Assembly (NCBI RefSeq): GCF_900590885.1
Contig: NZ_UUON01000001.1
Span: forward strand, 947,485-1,011,484
Length of the DNA: 64,000 nucleotides
Direction: 5' to 3'
Source: Pseudomonas viridiflava
GTDB taxonomy: Bacteria > Pseudomonadota > Gammaproteobacteria > Pseudomonadales > Pseudomonadaceae
Of the stretch, positions 8,713 to 17,136 are shown one piece after another. A model generated the notes under the pieces. That model did no database searches. It saw nothing but the letters and a program-made list of their open reading frames with translations, and was not told where the DNA came from. A program made the translations under genes and the position numbers. Position 1 is the stretch's first letter, and each line of letters opens with the position of its first letter.

Positions 8713-10788
8713 ATGCCTGCTTCATCGCTTTTGCCCGGCGCCACGCGTCGCTCGGGTTCGCGTTACCTGTGGCCGCTGCTTTCAACCGGCCTGTTCACGC
8801 TTCACCCGTTCGCCGCCACCGCCAATACTGAAGATTCAACCCTCACCCTCGGCACCGTCACCGTCCAGGGCGCAACCGCCGGCAGCGGCCCGTTGAGCAC
8901 CAGCAGCGTGCTCAGCTCCGTGGATATCCTCGGCGCCGACATCCTCGAAAAAATGCCGGTCAACTACAGCTGGGAGCTGTTCAGCCGCGCGCCGGGGGTG
9001 ATGCTCACCGAGTTCAACCAAGGCACCACCTCCGGCAAGATCTCCTTTCGTGGCTTCAACGGCGAAGGTGAAGTGAATGCGGTGAAGCTGCTGATCGACG
9101 GCATTCCCAGCAACAGCAACGACGGCAACATGCCGTTTATGGACATGATTTTCCCGCTGGAGCTGGACAGCATCGAAGTGGTGCGCGGCACCAGCGATGC
9201 GCGCTACGGCCTCAACAACATTGCCGGCAACGTCAATATGCTCACGCGCACCGGCGGCGATTACACCAAGGCGCGGCTGCGCTACGGCAGTTTCAACACC
9301 CGGGAAGCCCAACTCGCGAAAGGCATCGAGAGCAGCAACTGGACGCAGAATTACTTCTTCGCGTATCAGAAGTCCGACGGTTACCGCGACCACGCCGAGG
9401 CGGACAAATTCTCGATGGCCGGCAAGTGGTTCTACACCCCCGACGACAACCGCTACCGCCTCGGCCTGATCGCCCGCCACTACGAGACCGAGGCGCAGGA
9501 GCCCGGCTATTTGAGCGAAGACGATGCCCGCCGGCATCCGACCATAACCAACAGTTACAACGCCACCGACAAAGGCACCCGGCGCATGAACCAGGTCAGC
9601 CTGCACTTCGACACCGAGCCGGCGCAGACACTCGCCTGGTCGGCCAAGACCTACGTCAATACCTTAGATGACCGGCGCTGGACCCAGTATTGGCGCACCA
9701 GCGCCCAGCAGGAGCGCGACACCTACGAAACCCAGTACGGCGCCCTCACCTCACTGACCTGGCGCCCGCAGGTCAGTTGGCTGTATGACTTTGCCCTGGA
9801 AGGTGGCGCAGACGTGCAACAGCAACAGAACAAGAGCGAGCGCTACCGCACGCAAAACCGTGCGCGACTGGCGCAAACCCGTGACCAGCAGTTCGATTTC
9901 GACACCTACGGGGCCTACGTGCAGGCCGAGATCAAGCCGTTCGAATCACTGAAGATCATCCCGGCGTATCGCGTCGATAAGATCCAGGGCGATTTCACCA
10001 ACCAAATGACCGGCCAGGATTACGACATCAATGACTACGGGCTGATCAAGCAACCCAAGCTCAGCGTGGTGTATTCGCCGTGGGACGTAGCCAGCGTGTA
10101 CGCCAACTGGGGCCGCACGTTCCAGGTCGGCACGGGGGCGGCGGCCTACAAGATTCCGCCACGGGACACCGACCTGGCGCCGTCGATCAACGAAGGCTGG
10201 GAAACCGGCATCAAGTTCACCCCGGCCGACTGGATCGACGGCCGTGTGGCCTATTGGCAACAGGAAGCCAGTGGCGAAGTCAGCCGCCGGCTCAACGACC
10301 CGAGTGGCGAGTCGGATAACGTCGGCGAAACCCGCCGCTGGGGCTACGACGCGCAGTTGAACCTGCATCCGAACGAGCGCACCGAGATCTGGATGGCCTA
10401 CGCCTGGCAGTATTCGAAGATCCTGCAGCCCAGCGCGACCTTGCCAGGCAGCAAAGGCCAGGAAATCGACCACATTCCCCATCACCTGTACAACGCCGGC
10501 GTCAGCTACCAGGCCACGCCTGCGCTGCAACTCACCGCCTGGATGAACGGCCAGACGAACTACTACCTGGAACGCGAGAACACCAAAGGCACTTACGGCG
10601 GCTACGTGCTGATGAACCTGGGCGCGACGTACCAGGTGACCGAATCGGTCAGTGTGGACCTGCAGCTGAAGAACCTCACCAACCGCTACTACGAATACGC
10701 CTGGTACGACCCCGACGGTGCAAAGGCCTCGCTGCATTCACCGGGTGACGGGCGCGCATTGTATAGCGGGGTGACGTTGGACTTTTGA
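8713..10788 (+). CDS. TonB-dependent outer-membrane receptor
   Basis: 691 residues from ATG at 8713, chosen over an earlier in-frame GTG/ATG-less extension because AAGAGGA lies about 8 bases upstream and a signal peptide follows directly. Residues 1-37 form the signal peptide ending near ATANT. The plug domain follows (VLSSVDILGADILEKMP, then the FRGFNGEGEVNAVKLLIDG and SIEVVRGTSDARYGLNNIAG blocks), then a 22-strand-type barrel with GWETGIKF and a C-terminal SGVTLDF ending in Phe. It imports a ligand using the TonB/ExbB/ExbD energy system. The DUF2946 gene ahead suggests a metal-related ligand; the receptor itself lacks features that let me name it (it is not evidently OprC). No Fur box was found upstream. 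Confidence 0.93.
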   Translation: MPASSLLPGATRRSGSRYLWPLLSTGLFTLHPFAATANTEDSTLTLGTVTVQGATAGSGPLSTSSVLSSVDILGADILEKMPVNYSWELFSRAPGVMLTEFNQGTTSGKISFRGFNGEGEVNAVKLLIDGIPSNSNDGNMPFMDMIFPLELDSIEVVRGTSDARYGLNNIAGNVNMLTRTGGDYTKARLRYGSFNTREAQLAKGIESSNWTQNYFFAYQKSDGYRDHAEADKFSMAGKWFYTPDDNRYRLGLIARHYETEAQEPGYLSEDDARRHPTITNSYNATDKGTRRMNQVSLHFDTEPAQTLAWSAKTYVNTLDDRRWTQYWRTSAQQERDTYETQYGALTSLTWRPQVSWLYDFALEGGADVQQQQNKSERYRTQNRARLAQTRDQQFDFDTYGAYVQAEIKPFESLKIIPAYRVDKIQGDFTNQMTGQDYDINDYGLIKQPKLSVVYSPWDVASVYANWGRTFQVGTGAAAYKIPPRDTDLAPSINEGWETGIKFTPADWIDGRVAYWQQEASGEVSRRLNDPSGESDNVGETRRWGYDAQLNLHPNERTEIWMAYAWQYSKILQPSATLPGSKGQEIDHIPHHLYNAGVSYQATPALQLTAWMNGQTNYYLERENTKGTYGGYVLMNLGATYQVTESVSVDLQLKNLTNRYYEYAWYDPDGAKASLHSPGDGRALYSGVTLDF

Positions 10789-10790
10789 CG

Positions 10791-10832
10791 GAAAAAAAGG
10801 CTTATGTGGCGAGCGCGCTCGTCATATAAGCC
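10791..10832 (-). terminator. Terminator of the minus-strand SnoaL-like gene
   Basis: Hairpin with outer arms GGCTTAT/ATAAGCC and an inner GCGAGCGCGCTCG palindrome, flanked on the plus-strand left side by GAAAAAAA. Read on the minus strand this is a stem followed by a run of U, so it terminates the gene ending at 10848. On the plus strand no U-run follows the stem, so it does little for the TonB receptor. Confidence 0.7.
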
Positions 10833-10847
10833 GGATCGTCACGCTGG

Positions 10848-11366
10848 TTACTGCTTCGCGTGCTTGACCTGAACCTCAGGCATCGCTGAGGAATGGTGGT
10901 TAAGGATCTTCCACTGGCCGCCCACCTGCTCGTAGACAAACGTATAGCGCGCCTGCACATGGCGGGTCTGGCCGTCTGCCTCGGTCAGGGTGAAGGTGTA
11001 GACCCCGCTGTCCATCGCCACATTGCTGCCCAGTTGGCGGATTTCACGGTAGTTGATCTGCCCTACCGGCTTGAGCGCGAGAAAGTGATCAAAGTAGTCC
11101 TTGATCTGATCCGGCGTAGTGCGCACCTGATTGGACACCGTCGGCTGCAACACCGCGCCTGGTGCATACAGGTCCACCACCGATTTGACGTTGCCGGTCT
11201 GCAATGCGCTGTTCCAGCGGTCAAACAGCCCGGCAATCTCGCGGTCTTTCACATTGGCTGGCGCCTGCGCCACTTCACGGTAGACATATGGAGTCGTCTC
11301 TGCGGCCTGAACCAACGGCACGCTCAAAGCGAAAAGCAGGGCGATGGAGGTGGTTTTGAAATTCAT
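10848..11366 (-). CDS. Exported SgcJ/EcaC-like (DUF4440/SnoaL superfamily) protein
   Basis: 172 residues from ATG at 11366, preceded by TGGAG at good spacing; a longer in-frame extension exists but would bury the signal peptide. Residues 1-20 (MNFKTTSIALLFALSVPLVQA) are a typical Sec signal. The remaining domain has the cone-shaped NTF2 pattern: IAGLFDRWNSALQTGN, VVDLYAPGAVLQPT, a DQIKDYFDHFLALKP middle and a final YTFVYEQVGGQWKILNHHSS strand. This matches the calcium/calmodulin kinase II association-like SgcJ/EcaC proteins, which in bacteria are mostly of unknown function. It stands alone between its own terminator and a divergent kinase operon. Confidence 0.8.
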   Translation of the reverse strand: MNFKTTSIALLFALSVPLVQAAETTPYVYREVAQAPANVKDREIAGLFDRWNSALQTGNVKSVVDLYAPGAVLQPTVSNQVRTTPDQIKDYFDHFLALKPVGQINYREIRQLGSNVAMDSGVYTFTLTEADGQTRHVQARYTFVYEQVGGQWKILNHHSSAMPEVQVKHAKQ

Positions 11367-11539
11367 GGTGATACTCCAGGGGTGGTCGTTGTGCCCACTT
11401 TGCCAACCTCCCCGCCTCCCGCCATCGGCCAACCGGAGTCATTTAACTATGCCATTTGGCAGATGGCGCCCAGCTCGCTCTACAAGGTTTAATAGCCTCC
11501 CTCGCATCCGCGAGGCTGCGCCCACACCGGAGCACCCGA

Positions 11540-12724
11540 ATGCCAAACACACCCCACGACCCCGGCAGTGCCTTGGCTATCCGCGCGCATTATCGACAAT
11601 CCGAAAGTCGCACCGCTCGCCTGCGCCTGTTGGTCGACACCGGGCAGGCATTGCCCCAACTGGCCCCCGACGCCATGCGCGAACGGGTACTTGCGCGAGC
11701 CTGCGCGTTCCTGGCGATGGACCACGGGTTGATTCAGGAATGGGACGCCGATGGCAGCCCTACGATTACCGCACGCCTGGGTAGTCAGGAACGACTCCAC
11801 AGCCTCACCGCCACCGCCGACCGCAGCCTGCGTACACCGTGCTGGCTGGAGTTGCCGGGAAGCACACTGCCCAGTGTGTTACAGGTGCCGTTGCTCGGTG
11901 GCGATGGCATTACTTTTGGCGTGTTGGTGCTGGGCAATAGCGTCAGCCTGCCTGCGCCAGAGCATGAAGACAGCGAATCCCTGCAATTGCTCGCGACCCT
12001 GCTGGCCGCGCACCTGGAAAACGATCGCCTGCTCAAGACCCTCAAAACCCGCGACCGGACCCTGTCCGAGCTGGTCAACCGCTTGCTTAGTGCCCAGGAA
12101 GATGAGCGCAAACGCGTGGCCTACGACTTGCACGACGGCCTGGCGCAAACCTTGGCCGGCTTGCACCAGCGCCTGCAAGGCTTCGCTGGCCGTTGCCCGA
12201 CGCTGCCGGGCAGTTTGAACGCCGACTTACAGGCGATCCTGAACCTGGCCCAACACTCGGTGGGCGAAGGCCGGCAATTGATCGCCGGCCTGCGCCCGAC
12301 AGTGCTGGATGATTTCGGCCTGTTCAAGGCACTGGACAAAGAGGCTGACCGCCTGCGCGAGGCGAATATCAACGTGCAATGGACCGCAACCTACGACGGA
12401 CGCTTGCCCAGCCCAGTGGAAATCGCCTTGTTCAGAATCGGCCAGGAAGCCATCAACAATGTGCTCAAACATGCGCGGGCCAGCCAGGTCCAGCTAGCGC
12501 TGCAGCTGAACGCCGACCAGGCCTCGCTGCAGGTCATCGACAACGGCAAGGGCTTCGCCCTCGACCAACCGCTCGACACCCAGGATGCGCAGCACCTGGG
12601 CCTCGCCACCATGCACGAGCGTGCGAGCCTGCTGGGCGGCGTGCTGGTTTGCGCCAGCACGCTGGGCGGCGGCACCCAACTGCACGCCCGCGTGCCTGCC
12701 CACCTCAATGGAAGGCTGCAATGA
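11540..12724 (+). CDS. Sensor histidine kinase (GAF-like input, HisKA_3, HATPase_c), NarX/DegS type
   Basis: 394 residues from ATG at 11540 with GGAG upstream; an open frame extends further back but has no good start signal. Residues 40-160 look like a GAF-type sensory domain and no membrane segment is visible, so the kinase is probably cytoplasmic. A HisKA_3 dimerisation domain follows: EDERKRVAYDLHDGLAQTL with the phosphorylated His198. The ATPase domain has the N-box QEAINNVLKHA, the DNGKGF G1 box and the GLATMHERA block. It would phosphorylate the NarL-type regulator whose start codon overlaps its stop (ATGA). The signal is unknown. Confidence 0.92.
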   Translation: MPNTPHDPGSALAIRAHYRQSESRTARLRLLVDTGQALPQLAPDAMRERVLARACAFLAMDHGLIQEWDADGSPTITARLGSQERLHSLTATADRSLRTPCWLELPGSTLPSVLQVPLLGGDGITFGVLVLGNSVSLPAPEHEDSESLQLLATLLAAHLENDRLLKTLKTRDRTLSELVNRLLSAQEDERKRVAYDLHDGLAQTLAGLHQRLQGFAGRCPTLPGSLNADLQAILNLAQHSVGEGRQLIAGLRPTVLDDFGLFKALDKEADRLREANINVQWTATYDGRLPSPVEIALFRIGQEAINNVLKHARASQVQLALQLNADQASLQVIDNGKGFALDQPLDTQDAQHLGLATMHERASLLGGVLVCASTLGGGTQLHARVPAHLNGRLQ

Positions 12725-13374
12725 GCGCCGTAGTACGCCTGGTTCTGGCGGATGATCATGAAGTCACACGCACCGGTTTCGTCGCCTTGCTGGCGGGTCA
12801 CCCGCAATTCGAAGTGGTCGGCCAGGCCAGTGATGGCCAGCAAGCCGTTGAATTGTGCGAACAGTTACTGCCCGACATCGTCATCCTCGATATTCGCATG
12901 CCGGTGCTCAATGGCCTCGGCGCCGCCCGCCTGCTGCAACAGCGTCTGCCGGCCATCAAGGTGGTGATTTTCACCATGGATGACAGCCCCGACCATCTGG
13001 AAGCCGCGATGAACGCCGGGGCGGTGGGCTACCTGCTCAAAGACGCCAGCCGCAACGAGGTGATCGACGCCTTGCAACGGGTAGCCGCCGGTGAAGAGGC
13101 GCTCAACAGCGCGGTGAGCGCCCGCCTGCTGCGGCGCATGACCGAGCGCAACGCCAATGGCGTGGCGCCCACGGAAAACCTGACCCCACGCGAGCGTCAG
13201 GTGCTCGGGCTGGTCGCGAACGGAATGAGCAATCGGCAAATCGGTGAACGCCTGGGGATTACCACCGGCACCGCCAAAGCCCACGTCGAACGCGTGATCG
13301 GCAAGCTCGGTGCAGCCGATCGCACCCAGGCGGCCGTGCGGGGTATCGCGTTGGGCCTGGTGACGCAAGCATGA
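12721..13374 (+). CDS. Response regulator, NarL/FixJ type (receiver plus LuxR-type HTH)
   Basis: 217 residues from ATG at 12721, overlapping the kinase stop. The receiver has the acidic pair D11/D12, phospho-acceptor D57 (VILDIRMP), and Thr and Lys of the switch (FTMDD, LLKDAS). The C-terminal domain is a LuxR-type helix-turn-helix: LTPRERQVLGLVANGMSNRQ, then IGERLGITTGTAKAHVERV. It is the expected partner of the kinase just upstream and would bind DNA as a dimer when phosphorylated. Its stop overlaps the start of a hybrid kinase gene, so four signalling genes are chained. Confidence 0.94.
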   Translation: MSAVVRLVLADDHEVTRTGFVALLAGHPQFEVVGQASDGQQAVELCEQLLPDIVILDIRMPVLNGLGAARLLQQRLPAIKVVIFTMDDSPDHLEAAMNAGAVGYLLKDASRNEVIDALQRVAAGEEALNSAVSARLLRRMTERNANGVAPTENLTPRERQVLGLVANGMSNRQIGERLGITTGTAKAHVERVIGKLGAADRTQAAVRGIALGLVTQA

Positions 13375-15689
13375 TGCGCATGTACGCCAGGCGTTGGGCG
13401 GACCTGCCCTTGCGCGGCAAGGCGCTGGTGGTGATTTCGCTGCCGCTGGTAGTGCTGTTGTTGTCCCTGGTACTGATCTACATCACCGAACGACAGACCG
13501 CCCGCGCAGAAGAGGACGTGCGCCGGGTGCTGCGCGTGCAAGGCGATATCCGCGCCGTGCACACGCTGCTGGCCGAAGCCGCCGCCAGCGTGCGCGGCTA
13601 CCTGCTGACCCGCCACGAGGATTTCCTGCCGGGGTACCTCAACGCCACGCCGCAGATCGAGTCAGCCCTGCGGCGCCTCGACGGCGATGTTCGCGACCCA
13701 CGCGTGCGTGAGCAGCTAGCGTCGATCAGGCCGCTGATCCACAGCAAAATCGATGGCCTGGAAGACATGCTCAGCGACCCGACGATGAGCCCTGAGTCGA
13801 TAACCAGCACGCTGGTCAGCAACAAACACATTCTCGACGCCTTGCGTCAGCACATCGGCACCATGCTCACCCTTGAGGACTCGTTGCTCGCCGAACGCAC
13901 CACGGCGGCTGCCGAAACACGCCAGCGGCTGCTGCTGTCCACCTGGCTGGCGGCCATCTGCGGGCTGTTTGGCGCAATCGTCGCGGTGCTGTTTCTGTCC
14001 AAGGGCATTGTTGCGCGGGTGCAGCAGGTGCAAGGCAACGCGCAACGCCTGGCCCTCGGTCAGCCCCTGCAGCCGCAGCCGCCGGAAAACGACGAGATCG
14101 GCCAGTTGGGCACGCGCTTGGTGGAGGCCGGCTTGCTGCTGGCCGAACGCGAGCGTGCATTGCGCGAGAATGAAGAACGCCTGCGGCTGATCATTGATGG
14201 GGTCAAGGACTACGGGATCTTTGCCCTCGATATTGCCGGCCATGTCACCAGCTGGAACGCCGGTGCGGAACGCATCAAGGGCTACACCGAACAGGAAATC
14301 ATCGGCCAGCATTTTTCGCTGTTCTACCTGCCTCAGGAGTGCCCGCAACACCCGGCCATGGCGCTGGATGAAGCCACCCGCAACGGGCATTACATGGAAG
14401 AAGGCTGGCGCCTGCGCCAGGACGGCACGCGCTTCTGGGCCAGCGTGGTGATTACCGCGCAGTACGACAGTACCGGCGCGTTACGTGGCTTCTCGAAGAT
14501 CACACGCGACATCACCGACCGCCGCGCGGCGGAGATTGCGCTGGGCACCGCCCGCGAGGAAGCCGAACGGGCCAGCCGGGCCAAGAGCGAGTTCCTCTCG
14601 CGCATGAGCCACGAACTGCGCACCCCGCTCAACTCGATCCTGGGCTTTGCGCAACTGCTGGACCTGGATTCGGCGGCAGGGCAAAAAGCGCAAGTCGGTC
14701 ACATTCTGCGCGCGGGCCAACACCTGCTGACGCTGATCAACGAAGTGTTAGACATTGCCAAGATCGAGGCGGGACGCATGCCGTTGAACATCGAACCGAT
14801 CCCCTTGGCCGGCGCGCTGCAAGAAGCCCTGGCGCTGGTGTCACCCATGGCCGCCGACGCGGGCATCCAGCTGCAGGCGTTGCCCACACTGGCGGCGGAT
14901 ATCGGCATCGTTGCCGACCGACAGCGCCTGACCCAGGTGCTGCTGAACCTGCTGTCCAATGCCATTAAGTACAATCGGCCCCAGGGCCAGGTGAGCATTG
15001 AAGTCAGGGTTGAGGGGCCATGCATCGGCGTGGCCGTCTGCGATACCGGCAAGGGCATCGCGGCCGATCACATCGGGCAGCTGTTCAAGCCGTTCGAGCG
15101 CCTGGGGGCCGACCCGAACGTCGAAGGCAGCGGCCTGGGCCTGGCCCTGAGCAAAAGCCTGCTGGAAAAGATGAATGGCAAACTGAGCGTGCACAGCCAA
15201 CACGGCATCGGCTCACGCTTCACTCTGGAACTGCCCTTCGTGCGCGTGCAGACGCCCAGCGACCCGGCCGTTGCCGTGGTCGATACCACGCCGGTGCGCC
15301 CTGCCCCCTCGATCCACGGCAAGGTGCTGTATATCGAAGACAACCTTTCCAGCCTGGCGCTGATCGAAACCTTACTGCACCGCAGGCCGGGCATAAAGCT
15401 GCTGTCCAGCATGCAAGGCCAACTGGGCCTGGACCTGGCCGTACAGCATGCGCCCCGGTTGATTTTGCTCGACGTGTCACTGCCGGACATCGACGGCCTC
15501 ACCGTATTGCAGCGTTTACGCCGGTCGGCGATCACCCGGCACATACCGGTGCTGATGATCACCGCCGATACCAGCGACCTCACCCGCCAGGCCCTGCATG
15601 ACGCGGGCGCGACGGCCATCTTGAACAAGCCGATTAACGTCCCCGCCTTTCTTGCCCACCTCGACCAGTACTTCCCGGAGCCCGCGTGA
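13371..15689 (+). CDS. Hybrid sensor histidine kinase (CHASE3-type input, HAMP, PAS, HisKA, HATPase, receiver)
   Basis: 772 residues. Membrane helices lie at about 18-39 and 188-210; the periplasmic part between them (about 40-185) has the helical CHASE3 look, including RGYLLTRHEDFLPGY. A HAMP-like region follows, then a PAS domain at about 265-385 ending in SKITRDITDRRAAE, a HisKA domain with H414 (SRMSHELRTPLNS), the ATPase domain with NLLSNAIKYN and a GSGLGLALSK box, and a C-terminal receiver at about 650-770 with phospho-acceptor in LILLDVSLPDIDG. Start ATG overlaps the NarL regulator stop. The intrinsic receiver suggests either self-control or a relay to the stand-alone receiver that follows. 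Confidence 0.93.
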   Translation: MMRMYARRWADLPLRGKALVVISLPLVVLLLSLVLIYITERQTARAEEDVRRVLRVQGDIRAVHTLLAEAAASVRGYLLTRHEDFLPGYLNATPQIESALRRLDGDVRDPRVREQLASIRPLIHSKIDGLEDMLSDPTMSPESITSTLVSNKHILDALRQHIGTMLTLEDSLLAERTTAAAETRQRLLLSTWLAAICGLFGAIVAVLFLSKGIVARVQQVQGNAQRLALGQPLQPQPPENDEIGQLGTRLVEAGLLLAERERALRENEERLRLIIDGVKDYGIFALDIAGHVTSWNAGAERIKGYTEQEIIGQHFSLFYLPQECPQHPAMALDEATRNGHYMEEGWRLRQDGTRFWASVVITAQYDSTGALRGFSKITRDITDRRAAEIALGTAREEAERASRAKSEFLSRMSHELRTPLNSILGFAQLLDLDSAAGQKAQVGHILRAGQHLLTLINEVLDIAKIEAGRMPLNIEPIPLAGALQEALALVSPMAADAGIQLQALPTLAADIGIVADRQRLTQVLLNLLSNAIKYNRPQGQVSIEVRVEGPCIGVAVCDTGKGIAADHIGQLFKPFERLGADPNVEGSGLGLALSKSLLEKMNGKLSVHSQHGIGSRFTLELPFVRVQTPSDPAVAVVDTTPVRPAPSIHGKVLYIEDNLSSLALIETLLHRRPGIKLLSSMQGQLGLDLAVQHAPRLILLDVSLPDIDGLTVLQRLRRSAITRHIPVLMITADTSDLTRQALHDAGATAILNKPINVPAFLAHLDQYFPEPA

Positions 15690-16192
15690 ACCTCGACCTG
15701 CGCATTCTGATCATCGACGACCAACGCCCCAATCTCGACCTGGTGGAGCAACTGCTGGCGCGCGAAGGGCTGAACAACGTGCTCAGCAGCACTGAGCCAT
15801 TGCGCACACTTGAGCTGTTCAACAGTTTCGAACCGGACTTGGTGATTCTCGACTTGCACATGCCTGAGCTCGACGGCTTTGCCGTGCTGGAACAACTCAA
15901 CCGGCGCATCCCCAATGGCGAATACCTGCCGATCCTCGTGCTGACTGCCGATGCCACCCGCGACACCCGCCTGCGCGCGCTGGCGCTCGGCGCCAGGGAT
16001 TTCATCAGCAAGCCCCTGGATGCGCTGGAAACCATGCTGCGGGTGTGGAACCTGCTGGAAACCCGCGTGCTCTACAAAACCTTACGCACGCTGGTGCCGG
16101 CAGATCAGATTGAGTTGTTGCAACGGCGCGGTTCAACGGCCGGCACCGCGAACAGCGAGGCGGCGCCGCCCTCCACTATCCGGCGCTGCTAG
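15686..16192 (+). CDS. Stand-alone receiver-domain response regulator
   Basis: 168 residues from GTG at 15686, which overlaps the TGA of the hybrid kinase. Residues 5-125 are a full receiver: D11/D12 acidic pair, phospho-acceptor D56 (VILDLHMPELDG), Thr and Lys of the active site (VLTADATRD, FISKPLD). After it come only about 40 residues, LLETRVLYKTLRTLVPADQ and a low-complexity tail, with no output domain. The receiver and the following helix resemble the N-terminal part of RpfG-like two-component phosphodiesterases, so it may be a shortened relative. It probably acts by protein contact or as a phosphate sink for the hybrid kinase. Confidence 0.88.
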   Translation: MNLDLRILIIDDQRPNLDLVEQLLAREGLNNVLSSTEPLRTLELFNSFEPDLVILDLHMPELDGFAVLEQLNRRIPNGEYLPILVLTADATRDTRLRALALGARDFISKPLDALETMLRVWNLLETRVLYKTLRTLVPADQIELLQRRGSTAGTANSEAAPPSTIRRC

Positions 16193-17136
16193 ACGCGGAT
16201 TCGCTTGATGTCGCGTTGCGGCGGTTCGCCAAACAGGCGGCTGTATTCACGGCTGAACTGCGAAGAGCTTTCATACCCCACGATGCCACCGGCGCTGCTT
16301 GCATCCACACCCTGGCTAAGCATCAACTGCCGTGCAGCTTGCAGCCGTAGCTGCTTCTGGTATTGCAACGGACTCATGCCCGTCAACGCGCGAAAATGCT
16401 GGCGAAACGTCGACGGACTCATATGCGCGTGGGCGGCCAGATCATCCATGCGCAGGGCCTGGCGATAATTGAGTTTCAGCCAGGCCACGGTCCTGGCAAT
16501 GTGCTGGCTGGGCGACCCGGCCGCGATCACATGCAGCAACTGTGGGCCATGGGCACCGCTCAACAGCCGCGCAATCAGCTCTTCCTTGATCAGCGGAGCC
16601 AGGGTCTCAAGTAACTGCGGCTCGCCAAGCAGGTCCACCAGGCGTCGCACGGCATCCAGCACTCCGGGGTCCAGGGGTTGTACGGTCACCGCTCGGAACT
16701 CTTCCTCACGCATGCGTTGGGACAGTTTCATGCGGTCAGCCACTTGCATCACGGTGGCGTTGTCCAGCGCCAACATAATCCCCAAAAACGGTTGCGCCGC
16801 GCTCGCCTGGCTGACCTGTGAAATGACCGGCAGATCGACGCTGGTGACCATGGACTGGCCTGGCCCGTAGGTCAGCACTTCACTGCCGACCAATACCCGC
16901 TTGCAACCTTGCAAGGTGACGCCAATGCCCAGGCCGTAAATACAGTGCATGGGTGCAGTGATGTCGGTGCGCCGGTACACGTTCAGCCCAGGCAATGCGC
17001 CAATTCTTTCGTCATCACTGCCCAATGCCAGGTCCACCGCGCCCGCGAGGCGGCTGACGGCACACGCCATCGGTTCTTTCATGAGCACAGGTTGCACCTT
17101 TGATTCCTTGATCAGCACAGGTTTAGAGTTGGTCAC
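16189..17136 (-). CDS. AraC-family transcriptional regulator (AraC_N type)
   Basis: 315 residues from GTG at 17136, which has GGAG 6 bases upstream and overlaps the stop of the XdhC gene by 14 bases; the inner Met19 or Met23 are possible alternatives. Residues about 30-190 form the AraC N-terminal ligand or dimerisation domain (IYGLGIGVTLQGCKRVLVG). The C-terminal 100 residues contain two helix-turn-helix units, LRMDDLAAHAHMSPSTFRQH and GIVGYESSSQFSREYSRLFG with the PPQRD ending. Being translated with XdhC, it may control molybdenum-enzyme genes located elsewhere; that is inference. It ends 4 bases inside the convergent receiver gene. Confidence 0.9.
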   Translation of the reverse strand: MTNSKPVLIKESKVQPVLMKEPMACAVSRLAGAVDLALGSDDERIGALPGLNVYRRTDITAPMHCIYGLGIGVTLQGCKRVLVGSEVLTYGPGQSMVTSVDLPVISQVSQASAAQPFLGIMLALDNATVMQVADRMKLSQRMREEEFRAVTVQPLDPGVLDAVRRLVDLLGEPQLLETLAPLIKEELIARLLSGAHGPQLLHVIAAGSPSQHIARTVAWLKLNYRQALRMDDLAAHAHMSPSTFRQHFRALTGMSPLQYQKQLRLQAARQLMLSQGVDASSAGGIVGYESSSQFSREYSRLFGEPPQRDIKRIRV

